Part shown: one piece after another, positions 1 to 11,222 of the stretch
Layout of the letters: each line of letters starts with the position of its first letter
Position numbering within the stretch: the first letter of the stretch is position 1
NCBI GenBank assembly: GCA_964541375.1
Contig: CAZIPT010000035.1
Span: 1 to 19,452 of the forward strand
DNA length: 19,452 nucleotides
Reading direction: 5' to 3'
Source: JBAXEO01 sp964541375
Lineage (GTDB): Bacteria; Actinomycetota; Coriobacteriia; Anaerosomatales; JAAXUF01
Notes under the pieces: generated by a model
Seen by the model: only the letters and a program-made list of their open reading frames with translations
What the model was told of the DNA's origin: nothing
The model's database searches: none
Position numbers and translations under genes: made by a program

Positions 1-2610
<2,610 letters not shown>

Positions 2611-2683
2611 GACGAACTCCCGACGAACACGTAGGCGAACAGCACGAAAGCCCGCAACCGGACTCGCCAGGCGGGGACAGTGC

Positions 2684-2712
2684 AGACTATCCCCGTGCTG
2701 CGGGGCGGTCAA
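2684..2712 (-). promoter_or_regulatory. Predicted housekeeping-sigma promoter of mfd
   Basis: On the minus strand TTGACC (2712-2707) and TAGTCT (2689-2684) are separated by exactly 17 nt, close to the TTGACA/TATAAT consensus. Transcription would start near 2677 and leave a leader of about 67 nt before the mfd ATG. The spacer holds a 5-bp inverted repeat (CCCCG and CGGGG, plus-strand 2691-2705). I found no comparably good promoter for the divergent MFS gene; TAGACT at 2730-2735 is a weak -10 candidate without a convincing -35. Confidence 0.6.
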
Positions 2713-2834
2713 GCGGATGAGGCGAGGGGTAGACTGATAGACGAACCTACCGACCCGGTTCCGGACTGTGTCGTTGACCGTCCAGCACAGGGTGAACAGC
2801 AGCGATTCCGCCTTCCCTCGAGAGGAACCTCGGC

Positions 2835-4343
2835 ATGCCGGAGGACGAGCGCCAAGACTTCACCGAGCGCCGTCCGCCGACGCGCGAGGGAGACCTCCCT
2901 TCGGCCTTGCAAGGTGATGCCGCGGCGCCATCCCAAGTCGCCGAGAACCCCGATGACGTCGCCGCCCAGGATCCGATGACGATCGAGGCCGACACCGAGG
3001 TACCGCCCGCGGCGCTCGTGCGTGCGGGCTGGTTCGCCAACACGTTCGCCTCGTTCCGCCACCGCGACTTCTCGCTGTTCTGGTCGGGCGCGCTGGTCAG
3101 CAATATCGGCTCGTGGATGCAGAATGCGGCGCTCGTCATCGTGGTCTACGGGCTGGCCCCGAAGCAGGCGTCGCTCTACGCAGGCCTTGTCACCTTCATC
3201 TCGGGCGCGCCGGTCTTCTTTCTCGCAATCCCGGCCGGCGACATCGCCGACCGGTTCGACCGCCGCAAGCTGCTGATCATCATCCAGTTCGTGCTCCTCG
3301 CTCAGGCCTTCGCGCTGGGACTGCTCTACGACTCGCACGTGCTCACGCCATCGCGGCCGATTGCCTCGCTTGCAATGGTTGCCGGGCTCGGACTGATCGC
3401 TGGAGTCTTCACCGCCTTCATGATGCCGGCGTTCCAGTCGCTGCTGCCCGACCTCGTCCCCCGCGAGTCGCTGATGAACGCGATCGCCCTCAACGCCGTT
3501 CAGTTCCAGTCGTCACGCATGTTCGGACCGATGATCGTCTCGGCGATGGTGCTTGCAGGTGCGGGCATGGGGCTCATCTTCTACGCCAACGCGGCGAGCT
3601 TCGTGTTCGTCATCCTGGCTCTCCTTGCGATCCGCCCGCGGGCTGCATTCGATCCGGAGGCGGCTGCGAAACACACGAAGTCGGACGAGACCGTCATGCA
3701 GCGCGTGGGCGCGGGTATCAAGTACGCGCGCGAGAACCGCGCAGTCGGCATGCTGATCCTCTCGACCGCGATGCTGACCATCTTCGGCTTCCCCTACATG
3801 ACGCTGCTCGCCGCGATCGTCGCCGAGAACCTCGGCGGCACCGTGGCGCAGGTGGGCCGCGCGACCGCGGTGATCATGGCGTTCAACGGTCTTGGAGCCC
3901 TTCTCGGGGCGCTCGGCGTTGCGAGCCTACCCGCCACTACGCCGAGAAACCGGGTGATTCCCTACACGCTTCTCGCCTTCGCCTCCTTCGTAGTGATGTT
4001 CTCGCTCGCACACGTCGAGTGGACGATGGCGCTCTTCTCGGTCCTCGCAGGCGCGGGACTCATGGCCACCAACTCGCTCGCCATGACATCGATCCAGTCG
4101 GCGGTACCCGGCTATCTGCGCGGCCGTGTCATGGCGCTCTTCGTGATGGCCTTCGTAGGCATAATGCCGTTCTCGGCGCTGGTCTTCGGACCGGTGGGCC
4201 AGGTGATCGGCCCCGACCGCGCGGTCATGATCGCCGGCACCGTATTGGTCGCGTGGGCGCTGTTGCTGGTGGCACGACCGGCGTGGCTGCAGGCCGAGAG
4301 CCCCCCCACGCCTCCGGCCGCAGCCGGGAGCCCTGTGGCATGA
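2835..4343 (+). CDS. MFS transporter (MFS_3 / enterobactin-exporter-like family)
   Basis: 502-residue integral membrane protein with about 12 hydrophobic segments starting near residue 75. The N-terminal signature FRHRDFSLFWSGALVSNIG and the loop GDIADRFDRRKLL (the MFS A-motif region between helices 2 and 3) place it in the MFS_3 group, which contains EntS-like and macrolide-efflux-like exporters. The substrate cannot be read from sequence. The first ~65 residues are a charged, hydrophilic cytoplasmic tail (MPEDERQDFTERR...), longer than usual. The start at 2835 is supported by AGAGGA 8 nt upstream; an in-frame ATG at 2976 (residue 48) is an alternative that would trim most of the tail. The stop overlaps the start of the M28 peptidase gene as ATGA, so the two are probably translationally coupled. 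Confidence 0.9.
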   Translation: MPEDERQDFTERRPPTREGDLPSALQGDAAAPSQVAENPDDVAAQDPMTIEADTEVPPAALVRAGWFANTFASFRHRDFSLFWSGALVSNIGSWMQNAALVIVVYGLAPKQASLYAGLVTFISGAPVFFLAIPAGDIADRFDRRKLLIIIQFVLLAQAFALGLLYDSHVLTPSRPIASLAMVAGLGLIAGVFTAFMMPAFQSLLPDLVPRESLMNAIALNAVQFQSSRMFGPMIVSAMVLAGAGMGLIFYANAASFVFVILALLAIRPRAAFDPEAAAKHTKSDETVMQRVGAGIKYARENRAVGMLILSTAMLTIFGFPYMTLLAAIVAENLGGTVAQVGRATAVIMAFNGLGALLGALGVASLPATTPRNRVIPYTLLAFASFVVMFSLAHVEWTMALFSVLAGAGLMATNSLAMTSIQSAVPGYLRGRVMALFVMAFVGIMPFSALVFGPVGQVIGPDRAVMIAGTVLVAWALLLVARPAWLQAESPPTPPAAAGSPVA

Positions 4344-5545
4344 ACACGACCCAGCGACTGAGCGCACTCTGCGACCCGCATCCAGACCGGCACGTCGGCG
4401 GTCCCGGCAACCACGCGGCCAACGATCTGTTCGCCGAGGAGCTCGCAGCTTCGGGCTTCGCGGTCGAGCGCATCGGCTTCGAGGCAGCCGAGTGGGTGCC
4501 GGGTGAAGCGTGGCTCGACCTGAGCGTCCGTCGCGAACCCCTGCACACCGGACCGTTCTCCTCGGCGTTCAACGCCTGCGCTCCGCTGGTGTGCATCTCG
4601 ACGGTTGCCGAACTCGAGGCTCTCGATTCGCCCGGCGCGATTCTCCTGTTGCACGGCGAGATCGCCGCCGAGCAGCTCACCCCGCGGCGCTACCCGTTCT
4701 ACAACACCGACGCGCACAAGCGGATCCTGGGTGCTCTCGACCGGGCGTGGCCTGCCGCGGTCATCGCCGCCACCGACCGCACGCCGATGGCCGCCGCGCT
4801 GTGCCCGTTCCCGCTCTTCGAGGACGGCGACCTGGGGCACCCATCGGCATACCTGCACGCGGCCGATGGCAAACGGTTGCTCGCGCACGCGGGCGAGTTC
4901 GTTCGGCTGCACATCGACTCGCTCGCGCGAACCGTGCCCGCCGAGCAGCTCGTCGCATGCAAGCGCGGCGCCGCCTCTGGTGGCCGTCGCGTGGTCGTGA
5001 GCGCGCACATCGACAGCCGCTACGGGACTCCGGGAGCGCTGGACAACGCTGCGGGCGTCTGCGTGCTGCTGGCGCTCGCCGACCTTCTCGGCGGGATGAC
5101 GCCGGGAATCGATGTGGAGCTGGTGCCGTTCAACGGCGAGGACGACTTCGCTGCCCCGGGCGAGATGGCGTACCTCGGCAGGGCCGACGCCGCCCTCGAC
5201 GACATCGCACTCGTCATCAACATCGACGCGGTTGGACGACGAGGCGACGAGACGTCGGTCTCGTTCTACGGCTGCCCGGATGAGATCCGGGAGGCGGCGC
5301 TCTCGGCCGCCGCGGCATTGCCGCGCATCGCCGAGGGACCCGAGTGGCCGATGAGCGACCACATGATCTTCGCCATGCGCGGCATCCCGGCGATCGCCAT
5401 CACTTCGACCGGCCTCACCGACATCGCCGCGACGGTTGCCCACACCACCGCCGACGTCCCGGCGCTGGTCGACCCCGCACTGATCGACGATGCCGCACGG
5501 TTCATCGCCGCACTCATCGGCACCGTAGGCGAGAACCTGCGTTAG
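4340..5545 (+). CDS. M28-family zinc metallopeptidase (aminopeptidase-like)
   Basis: 401 residues, starting at the ATG that overlaps the MFS stop (ATGA). The frame stays open far upstream, but that part lies inside the MFS gene and looks like shadow coding. The C-terminal half has the M28 co-catalytic metal site: H223 in SAHIDS, bridging D235 in ALDNAAG, the acidic pair E267-D268 in FNGEDD (catalytic Glu then metal ligand; many M28 enzymes have Glu-Glu), D296 in NIDAVG and H368 in VAHTTAD. The N-terminal ~200 residues resemble the accessory (PA-like) part of such enzymes. No signal peptide is visible, so a cytoplasmic peptidase acting on peptides or N-acyl amino acids is likely. Pairing with an exporter might mean processing of a transported peptide-like compound; this is inference. 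Confidence 0.88.
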   Translation: MNTTQRLSALCDPHPDRHVGGPGNHAANDLFAEELAASGFAVERIGFEAAEWVPGEAWLDLSVRREPLHTGPFSSAFNACAPLVCISTVAELEALDSPGAILLLHGEIAAEQLTPRRYPFYNTDAHKRILGALDRAWPAAVIAATDRTPMAAALCPFPLFEDGDLGHPSAYLHAADGKRLLAHAGEFVRLHIDSLARTVPAEQLVACKRGAASGGRRVVVSAHIDSRYGTPGALDNAAGVCVLLALADLLGGMTPGIDVELVPFNGEDDFAAPGEMAYLGRADAALDDIALVINIDAVGRRGDETSVSFYGCPDEIREAALSAAAALPRIAEGPEWPMSDHMIFAMRGIPAIAITSTGLTDIAATVAHTTADVPALVDPALIDDAARFIAALIGTVGENLR

Positions 5546-5593
5546 CCGGCGGGTATCATCGCCAGCAGACACCCCGCCCGAGAGGACACCGCC

Positions 5594-6292
5594 ATGGCCC
5601 GCGCATCCGACGAGCCCGTCCCGCAGCTCACCTCGGCCGAGCGTGAAGCGCTCGCTCGCCTCTACCGCGAGCGCCTCGAGGCACACTACGGCGATCCGCA
5701 TGCGGCGCTACACTTCGCCGACGCCTACCAGCTGCTGATCGCCGTGATCCTCTCGGCGCAGACGACGGACGTGGGGGTGAACAAGGCGACCCCGGCGCTG
5801 TTCGAGCGCTACCCAACCCCGGAGGACCTCGCCGGTGCCGACCAGCTCGAGGTCGAGGAGTACGTGCGGACGCTCGGCTTCTACCACCAGAAGGCCAAGA
5901 ACATCATCAAGACGGCGCAGTGCATCGTGACCGAGTTCGACGGGCAGGTGCCCGACACCATGGAGGGCCTGACCTCACTCGCCGGCGTGGCGCGCAAGAC
6001 CGCGAACATCGTACTCGGTGAGGCCTTTGGCAAGGTCGAGGGAATCGCGGTCGACACGCACGTGTTTCGGCTCGCGCACCGCTTCGGGCTCACGACCGAG
6101 CACGACCAAGACAAGGTCGAGCGCGACCTGATGGCGATCTTCCCGCCCGACCACTGGCACCGCGTTAACTACGACCTCATCACGCACGGCCGCGCGATCT
6201 GCACCGCGAAGCGCCCGGCCTGCGGTGCGTGCTTCCTGAACGACGTGTGTCCGAGCGCCTACCTTCCGAGCGGATGGCGCGAAGCACTCTAG
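5594..6292 (+). CDS. nth: Endonuclease III (Nth), DNA glycosylase/AP lyase
   Basis: Base-excision repair enzyme that removes oxidised pyrimidines and cleaves the abasic site. 232 residues, about 20 longer than E. coli Nth because of an N-terminal extension. The start has GAGAGG about 9 nt upstream. Catalytic residues are present: K135 in the helix-hairpin-helix (LAGVARKTAN) and D154 in VDTHVFR. The [4Fe-4S] ligands follow the family spacing C-x6-C-x2-C-x5-C at C203, C210, C213 and C219. The hairpin reads LAGVARKTAN where the usual form is LPGVGRKTAN, so the Pro and second Gly are both Ala. It sits 48 nt after the M28 peptidase gene and may be co-transcribed with it. Confidence 0.97.
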   Translation: MARASDEPVPQLTSAEREALARLYRERLEAHYGDPHAALHFADAYQLLIAVILSAQTTDVGVNKATPALFERYPTPEDLAGADQLEVEEYVRTLGFYHQKAKNIIKTAQCIVTEFDGQVPDTMEGLTSLAGVARKTANIVLGEAFGKVEGIAVDTHVFRLAHRFGLTTEHDQDKVERDLMAIFPPDHWHRVNYDLITHGRAICTAKRPACGACFLNDVCPSAYLPSGWREAL

Positions 6293-6356
6293 TCCGTCTG
6301 TAGCAGCTCGCCAGTTGCGACGCTACACTCCGAGGGGAGTCTGGGAGGGCCGCTCC

Positions 6357-7001
6357 ATGGCGGGGTATTGCACATCATGTGGTTCGGCACTGCGCGACAA
6401 CGCGGCCTTTTGCAGCGTGTGCGGAGCGGCAGCCCGAAAGGCCCCGGTCGCCAATGCCGGACCCGACGCTCCGCCGCCCCGCGGCATCACTCCGGCCTCG
6501 GCCTCAATCGCGGGTACGGTGGCAACTATCTCGTCGATGAGTGGCGCCGTCGCGGCGCTACCCTGGCAGACCATCACGACGGGCGAGCCGGTGAACGTCC
6601 GCGCGATGCTCTCGGCAGGATCTCCGCTGTTGCAGAGTGCGATCCGATCGTCGATCCGCCGACCTGCGATCGCCCTCCTGCTGACGAGCCTGCTCGACCT
6701 GGCGGTGGCACTGCTCTCCGGTCAGCCCGCCGCGCTTCGGATGGTGGGGATTCGCGTCGGTATGGCGGCCGCGACCTCCGTAGTCGGCATCATGGCCGCT
6801 GGCCGAGGCGGGGCGCTTCTCAAGGTGACCGGCTGGATGTCTGTGCTATCGGCGGTGGTTGGTTTGGTCTCGCTTCTGGTGACCTTGTGGGTGGGCTTGG
6901 CCAACCCAGTCTCGATTCTGCCCCTGCTCCCCAGCCTGGTGTCGCAGGCCGCATCGCTGTTCCTGCTCCTCAAGACCGCCCTGATCGGCCTGCGCTCATG
7001 A
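6357..7001 (+). CDS. Zinc-ribbon membrane protein (first of cassette)
   Basis: 214 residues. The N-terminus is a small zinc ribbon with two CxxC knuckles (C5/C8 and C19/C22, YCTSCG and FCSVCG), then a low-complexity Ala/Pro linker to about residue 95 and four predicted membrane helices (about 103-120, 129-149, 158-180, 184-211). I chose ATG 6357, which has GGGAGG 8 nt upstream and puts the zinc ribbon at the very N-terminus as is typical; an upstream in-frame ATG at 6315 would add 14 unlikely residues. A TACACT at 6324-6329 could be a -10, without a clear -35. It overlaps the giant gene by ATGA. The function is unknown; it may be a membrane partner or anchor for the giant protein. Confidence 0.8.
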   Translation: MAGYCTSCGSALRDNAAFCSVCGAAARKAPVANAGPDAPPPRGITPASASIAGTVATISSMSGAVAALPWQTITTGEPVNVRAMLSAGSPLLQSAIRSSIRRPAIALLLTSLLDLAVALLSGQPAALRMVGIRVGMAAATSVVGIMAAGRGGALLKVTGWMSVLSAVVGLVSLLVTLWVGLANPVSILPLLPSLVSQAASLFLLLKTALIGLRS

Positions 7002-10000
7002 AGAGGCTGACGATCGTTGCGACGTGGATGGTGTTGGCCGCACTATGCGTACCGGTGCTGGCTTGGGCGGCTTCTCCTTTCGTGACCCTCGACGGATCGG
7101 TTCCGGCAGGTTGGGACGTCAAGTGGGGCACGTCGAAGGACCCGCGCTTCCGCCACCTTGTCGTCAAGCTCAACGAGAAGGTGGACGGCATCGATTCGGT
7201 GGTCGGCAACGTGGGGGCGATCCACGACCAAGGCGTTCAGTGGAAGACACGCGACGCCTTTGTGGAGGCCTTCGACCCGAGTGCCGAGGCCGCCAGAGAC
7301 GCTCAGCTGATGGCGTCACCACCAACCTCTGAACCGCCGGCCACACTCACCAAGCTCGAGGGGGCGGTGATCAACGACACGGTCAAGATCGGCGGCGTCG
7401 AGTTCTGGCATATTGCCTACCCGGCGTCGGGCTACTACGTGGACTACATCAAGGCGCCGGGCGCGAGTCAGGCATCCGCGCAGTGGGTCAAGGTCGAGGA
7501 GACCTGGCAGGAGTTCTACTACGCCCCCCTGCCCGATGGCACCGCAGTACAGCTGATGATCTCGGCGACCACGGACGCGAAGCATCTCGACAGACTCCCG
7601 AGCCTTAAAGCCGAGGCGCAGCAGATTCTGGGACAGATGCGCTTCGACTTCACCGGCAACGGCGTCACGGCCGGCAACGGCCCCGAGCAGCCAGCCGCAC
7701 CCGCCACACTGCCTTGGCGCTCTGTCAGCGGCGGAATCGCGGCGGTCGCGGCGGCTGCCATCGCGCTTGTCGGTGCGGCCTCGAGCAGCGCGTCGAAGGG
7801 CTCGAAGCCCGACCCCAGGAAGCCGATCGGCTACGTTCTTCAGCTCTCCGCACGCGAACTCGCGGTCGCCTCGAAGCGATCGGCCTCCTTCGAGGCGACT
7901 GCGTGGCGGGTGATGGGGTCGGGTGCTCTCGAGCCCGCGACTGATGTGACGGTTTCGTTGAGTCCGCCATTCGGTATCGACGCCCAACCAGCTTCAGGTG
8001 CCGGATCGGTGAAGTCGCTCGTGTGGCAGATCGGCGAGCCGGCGGTCGGTGCTCCGCTGCGCGTCTCGGCGGTAGGCGGCGCCGGAGGAACCTCGGCCGA
8101 CGTGGTGCTGCAGACCGAAGCCGCGACCTGCCTCCGAGTCACGCTCCTGCCGGCGGGGCGCGGGCCACTTATGCCCGACGGCAAGGACTCGCTGCTGGTG
8201 TCGGCCAGCGTGCAGCTTGCGCCGCGTGCCGCCGCCGACCCCACCATCGACGCCGAAGCGGTGCGGCGCTCCATCAGTTTCGTAGCCCCGAACCAGTCTG
8301 ACTGGCTCAACGTCGGCACCGAGCGCGACGAGCCCGGCGGAAAGTCCTTGCCCGTCAGCGCCTCCAATCCGGACACGCGGCAGACACCCAACCCGCCCGC
8401 CTCGGTCTCGCTCACGGTCACGGCGCTCGTCGGCACCGAGCAACTCAGCCAAAGCGTCAACATCCCCGTCGCTCAGCCACCCGTGCTCGACGCGCGCCCC
8501 GATGTCCTGCAGTTCTCGGCCGGGAGCAAGCAGGCCGCGAATGTCGCCGTCTCCGTCGAGCCGCCGGGCGAAAGCGAGTGGGAGTTCCGCTGCGAGCGTC
8601 GCGAGTGCGACCGCGCGCTCGTCGAGACCGACGTGCGGCGACTATCGCCGTCCTCGGCAACGCTCACCGTCACCGAGGCGGTCGGTGATCAACCACCCAG
8701 CGACCGCCCAAGCGAAACCGTGGAGCTCTGGGTCGTCGCCGAATCGAGTACCGCCGAGCCGCTTCGCCGGCGCGTACAGGTGACGATCGCGCGAGAAGGC
8801 GTCTACATCGACGGTCTGGGCCGCGACGCCGATGGCACCTTCCACATTGCGGCCGACGGCTCGGGCGAGCCCACCGATATCGACGTCCGCGTGTTCGTAC
8901 GTGACGAAGCCGGGCGTATCGGCTTCGATCCGCGGCTCTCGCAGTCGCTGACCGTCGAGGCCGAGCACGACGGCAACGGGCCTGGCCCCATCGCCTACGC
9001 CGAGGTCGTACGCGAACCGGCGGGCATCCGCCCGTCCAACAGCCCCAGCGCCATCCATCGCTTCCATACCGACAAGGTGCTGCCCACCGAGGGCAAGCCG
9101 GTCGCCGCGCGCTACCTGTTCCGCGTCGACCGCCGCGACGAGCCGCAATTCTCGGCGACGGTGCCGGTGTCGCTGATCGGCGTGAACATGGCGCCTTACT
9201 CGCCGGCGTGGGACGTGGAGTACGAGCGCTGCAAGCAGATCATCGAGCGCTACGTGCCCACCGCCGACCAGGGCCGCCTGCTCACGATGCTGGCCGAGCG
9301 AGGCCACACGATGGGCGCCGAGGGCCTGTTCGAGCTGCGCAAAAAGATCTGGAGCTTCGCCGAGACCCGCATGCGCCAGGAGATCAACGCGCAGCTGGAC
9401 AAGGCGTGGGAGTACCAGCAGATCGAGGACTTCCTCGACTGGGTGAGCTGGTGCGGAGACATCGCGATCGGCGTAGCCAGCGGTAGCCTGGTAGGCACCA
9501 GCGCTTCGATCGCGGTGGGCGCGCTGAAGCCGGTGCTGGTCTCGGCGATGACGGCGTGGGTCAACGGGCGAGGTATCGACGAGTGGGCCGCCGAGCAGGT
9601 GGGAATCGTGCTGGGCGCGGTCGAAGGCGCGGCGACCGACATCGACCTGCTCAAGAAGCTGACCGGCGGCAAGGCGGCGCTCGCATGGAGCGCCTACCTG
9701 TCGTACTACTTCGTGAAGGAGCTCATCAACGACCCCAACCGCTCAGTGGTCGAGGCGATGAAGAACGTCGCGCGGATGGTTCGCGACGAGGCGCTCATCA
9801 GCTTTCTGCGCGGCCACGCGGGCACCAGCATCCACGGCAAGCCACACCCGGATGCCGAGCCCGGCGTCACCAAGCCGCGTCCAGACGGCGCCCCCGAGCA
9901 GCCAAAGGTGCGGCCTGAGGTCGATCCAAAGCCGAGAACCCCCAGGCCCGACACCCCGACACCACCGCGCCCGGATGCGCCGCCTTTGCCCGTGGTGCCG

Positions 10001-11203
10001 CACCCGGACGCGCCCGACGCGCCGGCTCCCAAGCCGCATGACGCACCGCCCGCGGACGCTCCCGAGACTCACGACGCACCGCCCACCGAGCCAGAGCCGA
10101 AGCCCGAGCCGCCCGTCGAGAAGCCCCCGGCGGATGCTCCGTCCAGCGACCGGCCGCCCGCAGACAAACCTGCCGAGCCGCCCGTGAAGCCCGACGGCGC
10201 CGACAAGCCGCCCGCCGACAAGCCGCCCGCCGACAAGCCCCCCGTCGGCCCGCCGGTGTCCATGCCGCCGCCCAGCCAACCCATGACCGGCCGACAAGCC
10301 GCGGCGCTAGTGCGAGCCTCGATGCATAGCGAAGGCGGCGTCAACAAGGTCGACCGCGTCACCGTCGAGCGCATCATGACCGACCCCGACGCCGCTCGCG
10401 AGATGCGCAAGACCGACCCCGAGGCGTACAAGGCATACGACAACACGCGCCAGGAGATGAGGGCCGAACACGACAAGAAGCTCGCCGACTACGCGGGCGC
10501 GCTGCCCGGCCTGACCGACAAGAACGTACGCGTCGAGACCGTGGGCACCGAGGGCGGCATCGACCGTGACTTCCGTGTGCTGGTCGAAGTCCCCGATCCC
10601 CGTGAGCCGGGCAAGTCGATGTGGCTCGAGGTACCCAAGGAGCGCTGGCAGGACCAGTCCAACCGCATCTTCGCCGACCAGACCGGCGGCCCCAAGGACG
10701 TGGAAGGTGCCCGCAAGTGGGCGGCGGACCACCAGCAGCTGGGCACCGACAAGTTCCACGGCGAGGCCTCGATCGACATGTCCGACCAGGCCTGGCGCGT
10801 CAATCCAGAGACCGGCCAGCGCGAGGCAGTACGGGTACCATCTCGGCTGTCGGAGGTCGAGGCAGGCAAGGGCAAGCTGCTCGATCCTGAGGGCCTGGGC
10901 AAGACGTACCAGACCAAAGTGGCCGAGTCGTCGCAGGCCGGAAAGCTCGACGGATACACGCAGGCCAAGAAGGCGTTCGACACGCTCGAGGCGGTGCGCG
11001 ACGGCTACTCGAGTCAGGACTTCAAGGTGGGAGAGCTCGACCCCAAGCTCAAGTCGAGCATGTCGATCGTGCGGCAGGTGGCCGAGGGCAAACTCACTCC
11101 GGCCCAAGGCGACAGCCTGCTCAAGGGCGGCGGCATGGGCGATCTGAGCACGGTGATGGAGAAGGTCTCGTCCCAGTTCGCGTCGTTGAAGTGGGCGAAG
11201 TAG
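6998..11203 (+). CDS. Giant multidomain membrane/secreted protein of unknown function (1401 aa)
   Basis: I chose ATG 6998 because it overlaps the preceding stop (ATGA) and opens a clear signal peptide (MKRLTIVATWMVLAALCVPV, possible cleavage after AWA at residue 24); the frame is open further upstream but only as a shadow of the zinc-ribbon gene. Visible order: extracytoplasmic alpha/beta-like domain 25-235; membrane helix about 243-266 followed by a basic stretch (KGSKPDPRK); a region at about 275-730 rich in beta-strand patterns and resembling several Ig-like sandwiches; a helical region at 734-942 with a hydrophobic Gly/Ala-rich segment near 820-855; a Pro/Asp/Lys-rich linker at 947-1095; and a charged C-terminal module at 1096-1401. 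I do not recognise the last module. The layout resembles large surface proteins or secreted effectors, but no toxin motif is certain. Topology is ambiguous: a cleaved signal plus one helix would put the bulk in the cytoplasm. Confidence 0.85.
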   Translation: MKRLTIVATWMVLAALCVPVLAWAASPFVTLDGSVPAGWDVKWGTSKDPRFRHLVVKLNEKVDGIDSVVGNVGAIHDQGVQWKTRDAFVEAFDPSAEAARDAQLMASPPTSEPPATLTKLEGAVINDTVKIGGVEFWHIAYPASGYYVDYIKAPGASQASAQWVKVEETWQEFYYAPLPDGTAVQLMISATTDAKHLDRLPSLKAEAQQILGQMRFDFTGNGVTAGNGPEQPAAPATLPWRSVSGGIAAVAAAAIALVGAASSSASKGSKPDPRKPIGYVLQLSARELAVASKRSASFEATAWRVMGSGALEPATDVTVSLSPPFGIDAQPASGAGSVKSLVWQIGEPAVGAPLRVSAVGGAGGTSADVVLQTEAATCLRVTLLPAGRGPLMPDGKDSLLVSASVQLAPRAAADPTIDAEAVRRSISFVAPNQSDWLNVGTERDEPGGKSLPVSASNPDTRQTPNPPASVSLTVTALVGTEQLSQSVNIPVAQPPVLDARPDVLQFSAGSKQAANVAVSVEPPGESEWEFRCERRECDRALVETDVRRLSPSSATLTVTEAVGDQPPSDRPSETVELWVVAESSTAEPLRRRVQVTIAREGVYIDGLGRDADGTFHIAADGSGEPTDIDVRVFVRDEAGRIGFDPRLSQSLTVEAEHDGNGPGPIAYAEVVREPAGIRPSNSPSAIHRFHTDKVLPTEGKPVAARYLFRVDRRDEPQFSATVPVSLIGVNMAPYSPAWDVEYERCKQIIERYVPTADQGRLLTMLAERGHTMGAEGLFELRKKIWSFAETRMRQEINAQLDKAWEYQQIEDFLDWVSWCGDIAIGVASGSLVGTSASIAVGALKPVLVSAMTAWVNGRGIDEWAAEQVGIVLGAVEGAATDIDLLKKLTGGKAALAWSAYLSYYFVKELINDPNRSVVEAMKNVARMVRDEALISFLRGHAGTSIHGKPHPDAEPGVTKPRPDGAPEQPKVRPEVDPKPRTPRPDTPTPPRPDAPPLPVVPHPDAPDAPAPKPHDAPPADAPETHDAPPTEPEPKPEPPVEKPPADAPSSDRPPADKPAEPPVKPDGADKPPADKPPADKPPVGPPVSMPPPSQPMTGRQAAALVRASMHSEGGVNKVDRVTVERIMTDPDAAREMRKTDPEAYKAYDNTRQEMRAEHDKKLADYAGALPGLTDKNVRVETVGTEGGIDRDFRVLVEVPDPREPGKSMWLEVPKERWQDQSNRIFADQTGGPKDVEGARKWAADHQQLGTDKFHGEASIDMSDQAWRVNPETGQREAVRVPSRLSEVEAGKGKLLDPEGLGKTYQTKVAESSQAGKLDGYTQAKKAFDTLEAVRDGYSSQDFKVGELDPKLKSSMSIVRQVAEGKLTPAQGDSLLKGGGMGDLSTVMEKVSSQFASLKWAK
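10199..10243 (+). repeat. Three tandem 15-bp units in the Pro-rich linker of the giant protein
   Basis: Units GCCGACAAGCCGCCC at 10199-10213 and 10214-10228 are identical; the third at 10229-10243 differs by one base (GCCGACAAGCCCCCC). Each encodes ADKPP. They lie in a longer proline-rich stretch (about 9838-10281) with related PDAP and PPADAP motifs. Such runs can expand or contract by slippage, so the linker length may vary between strains. Confidence 0.9.
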
Positions 11204-11222
11204 CAGCCGAGAGGAACCCGCG

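Noticed and set aside
3113..4339. N-terminal extension of the M28 peptidase to 810 residues
   Set aside because: The added part lies inside the MFS gene, is Arg-rich shadow sequence and has no family features; ATG 4340 with ATGA coupling is better.
4112..5701. 529-codon minus-strand open frame opposite MFS, M28 and nth
   Set aside because: Low-complexity Arg/Gly/Asp-rich translation with no family resemblance, a known artefact of high-GC coding DNA.
6368..6997. N-terminal extension of the giant protein to 1611 residues
   Set aside because: It is a shadow of the first zinc-ribbon gene; ATG 6998 begins a clear signal peptide.
9838..10281. Repetitive stretch as a CRISPR or intergenic repeat array
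   Set aside because: It is in-frame Pro/Asp/Lys-rich linker coding sequence without spacer-repeat structure.
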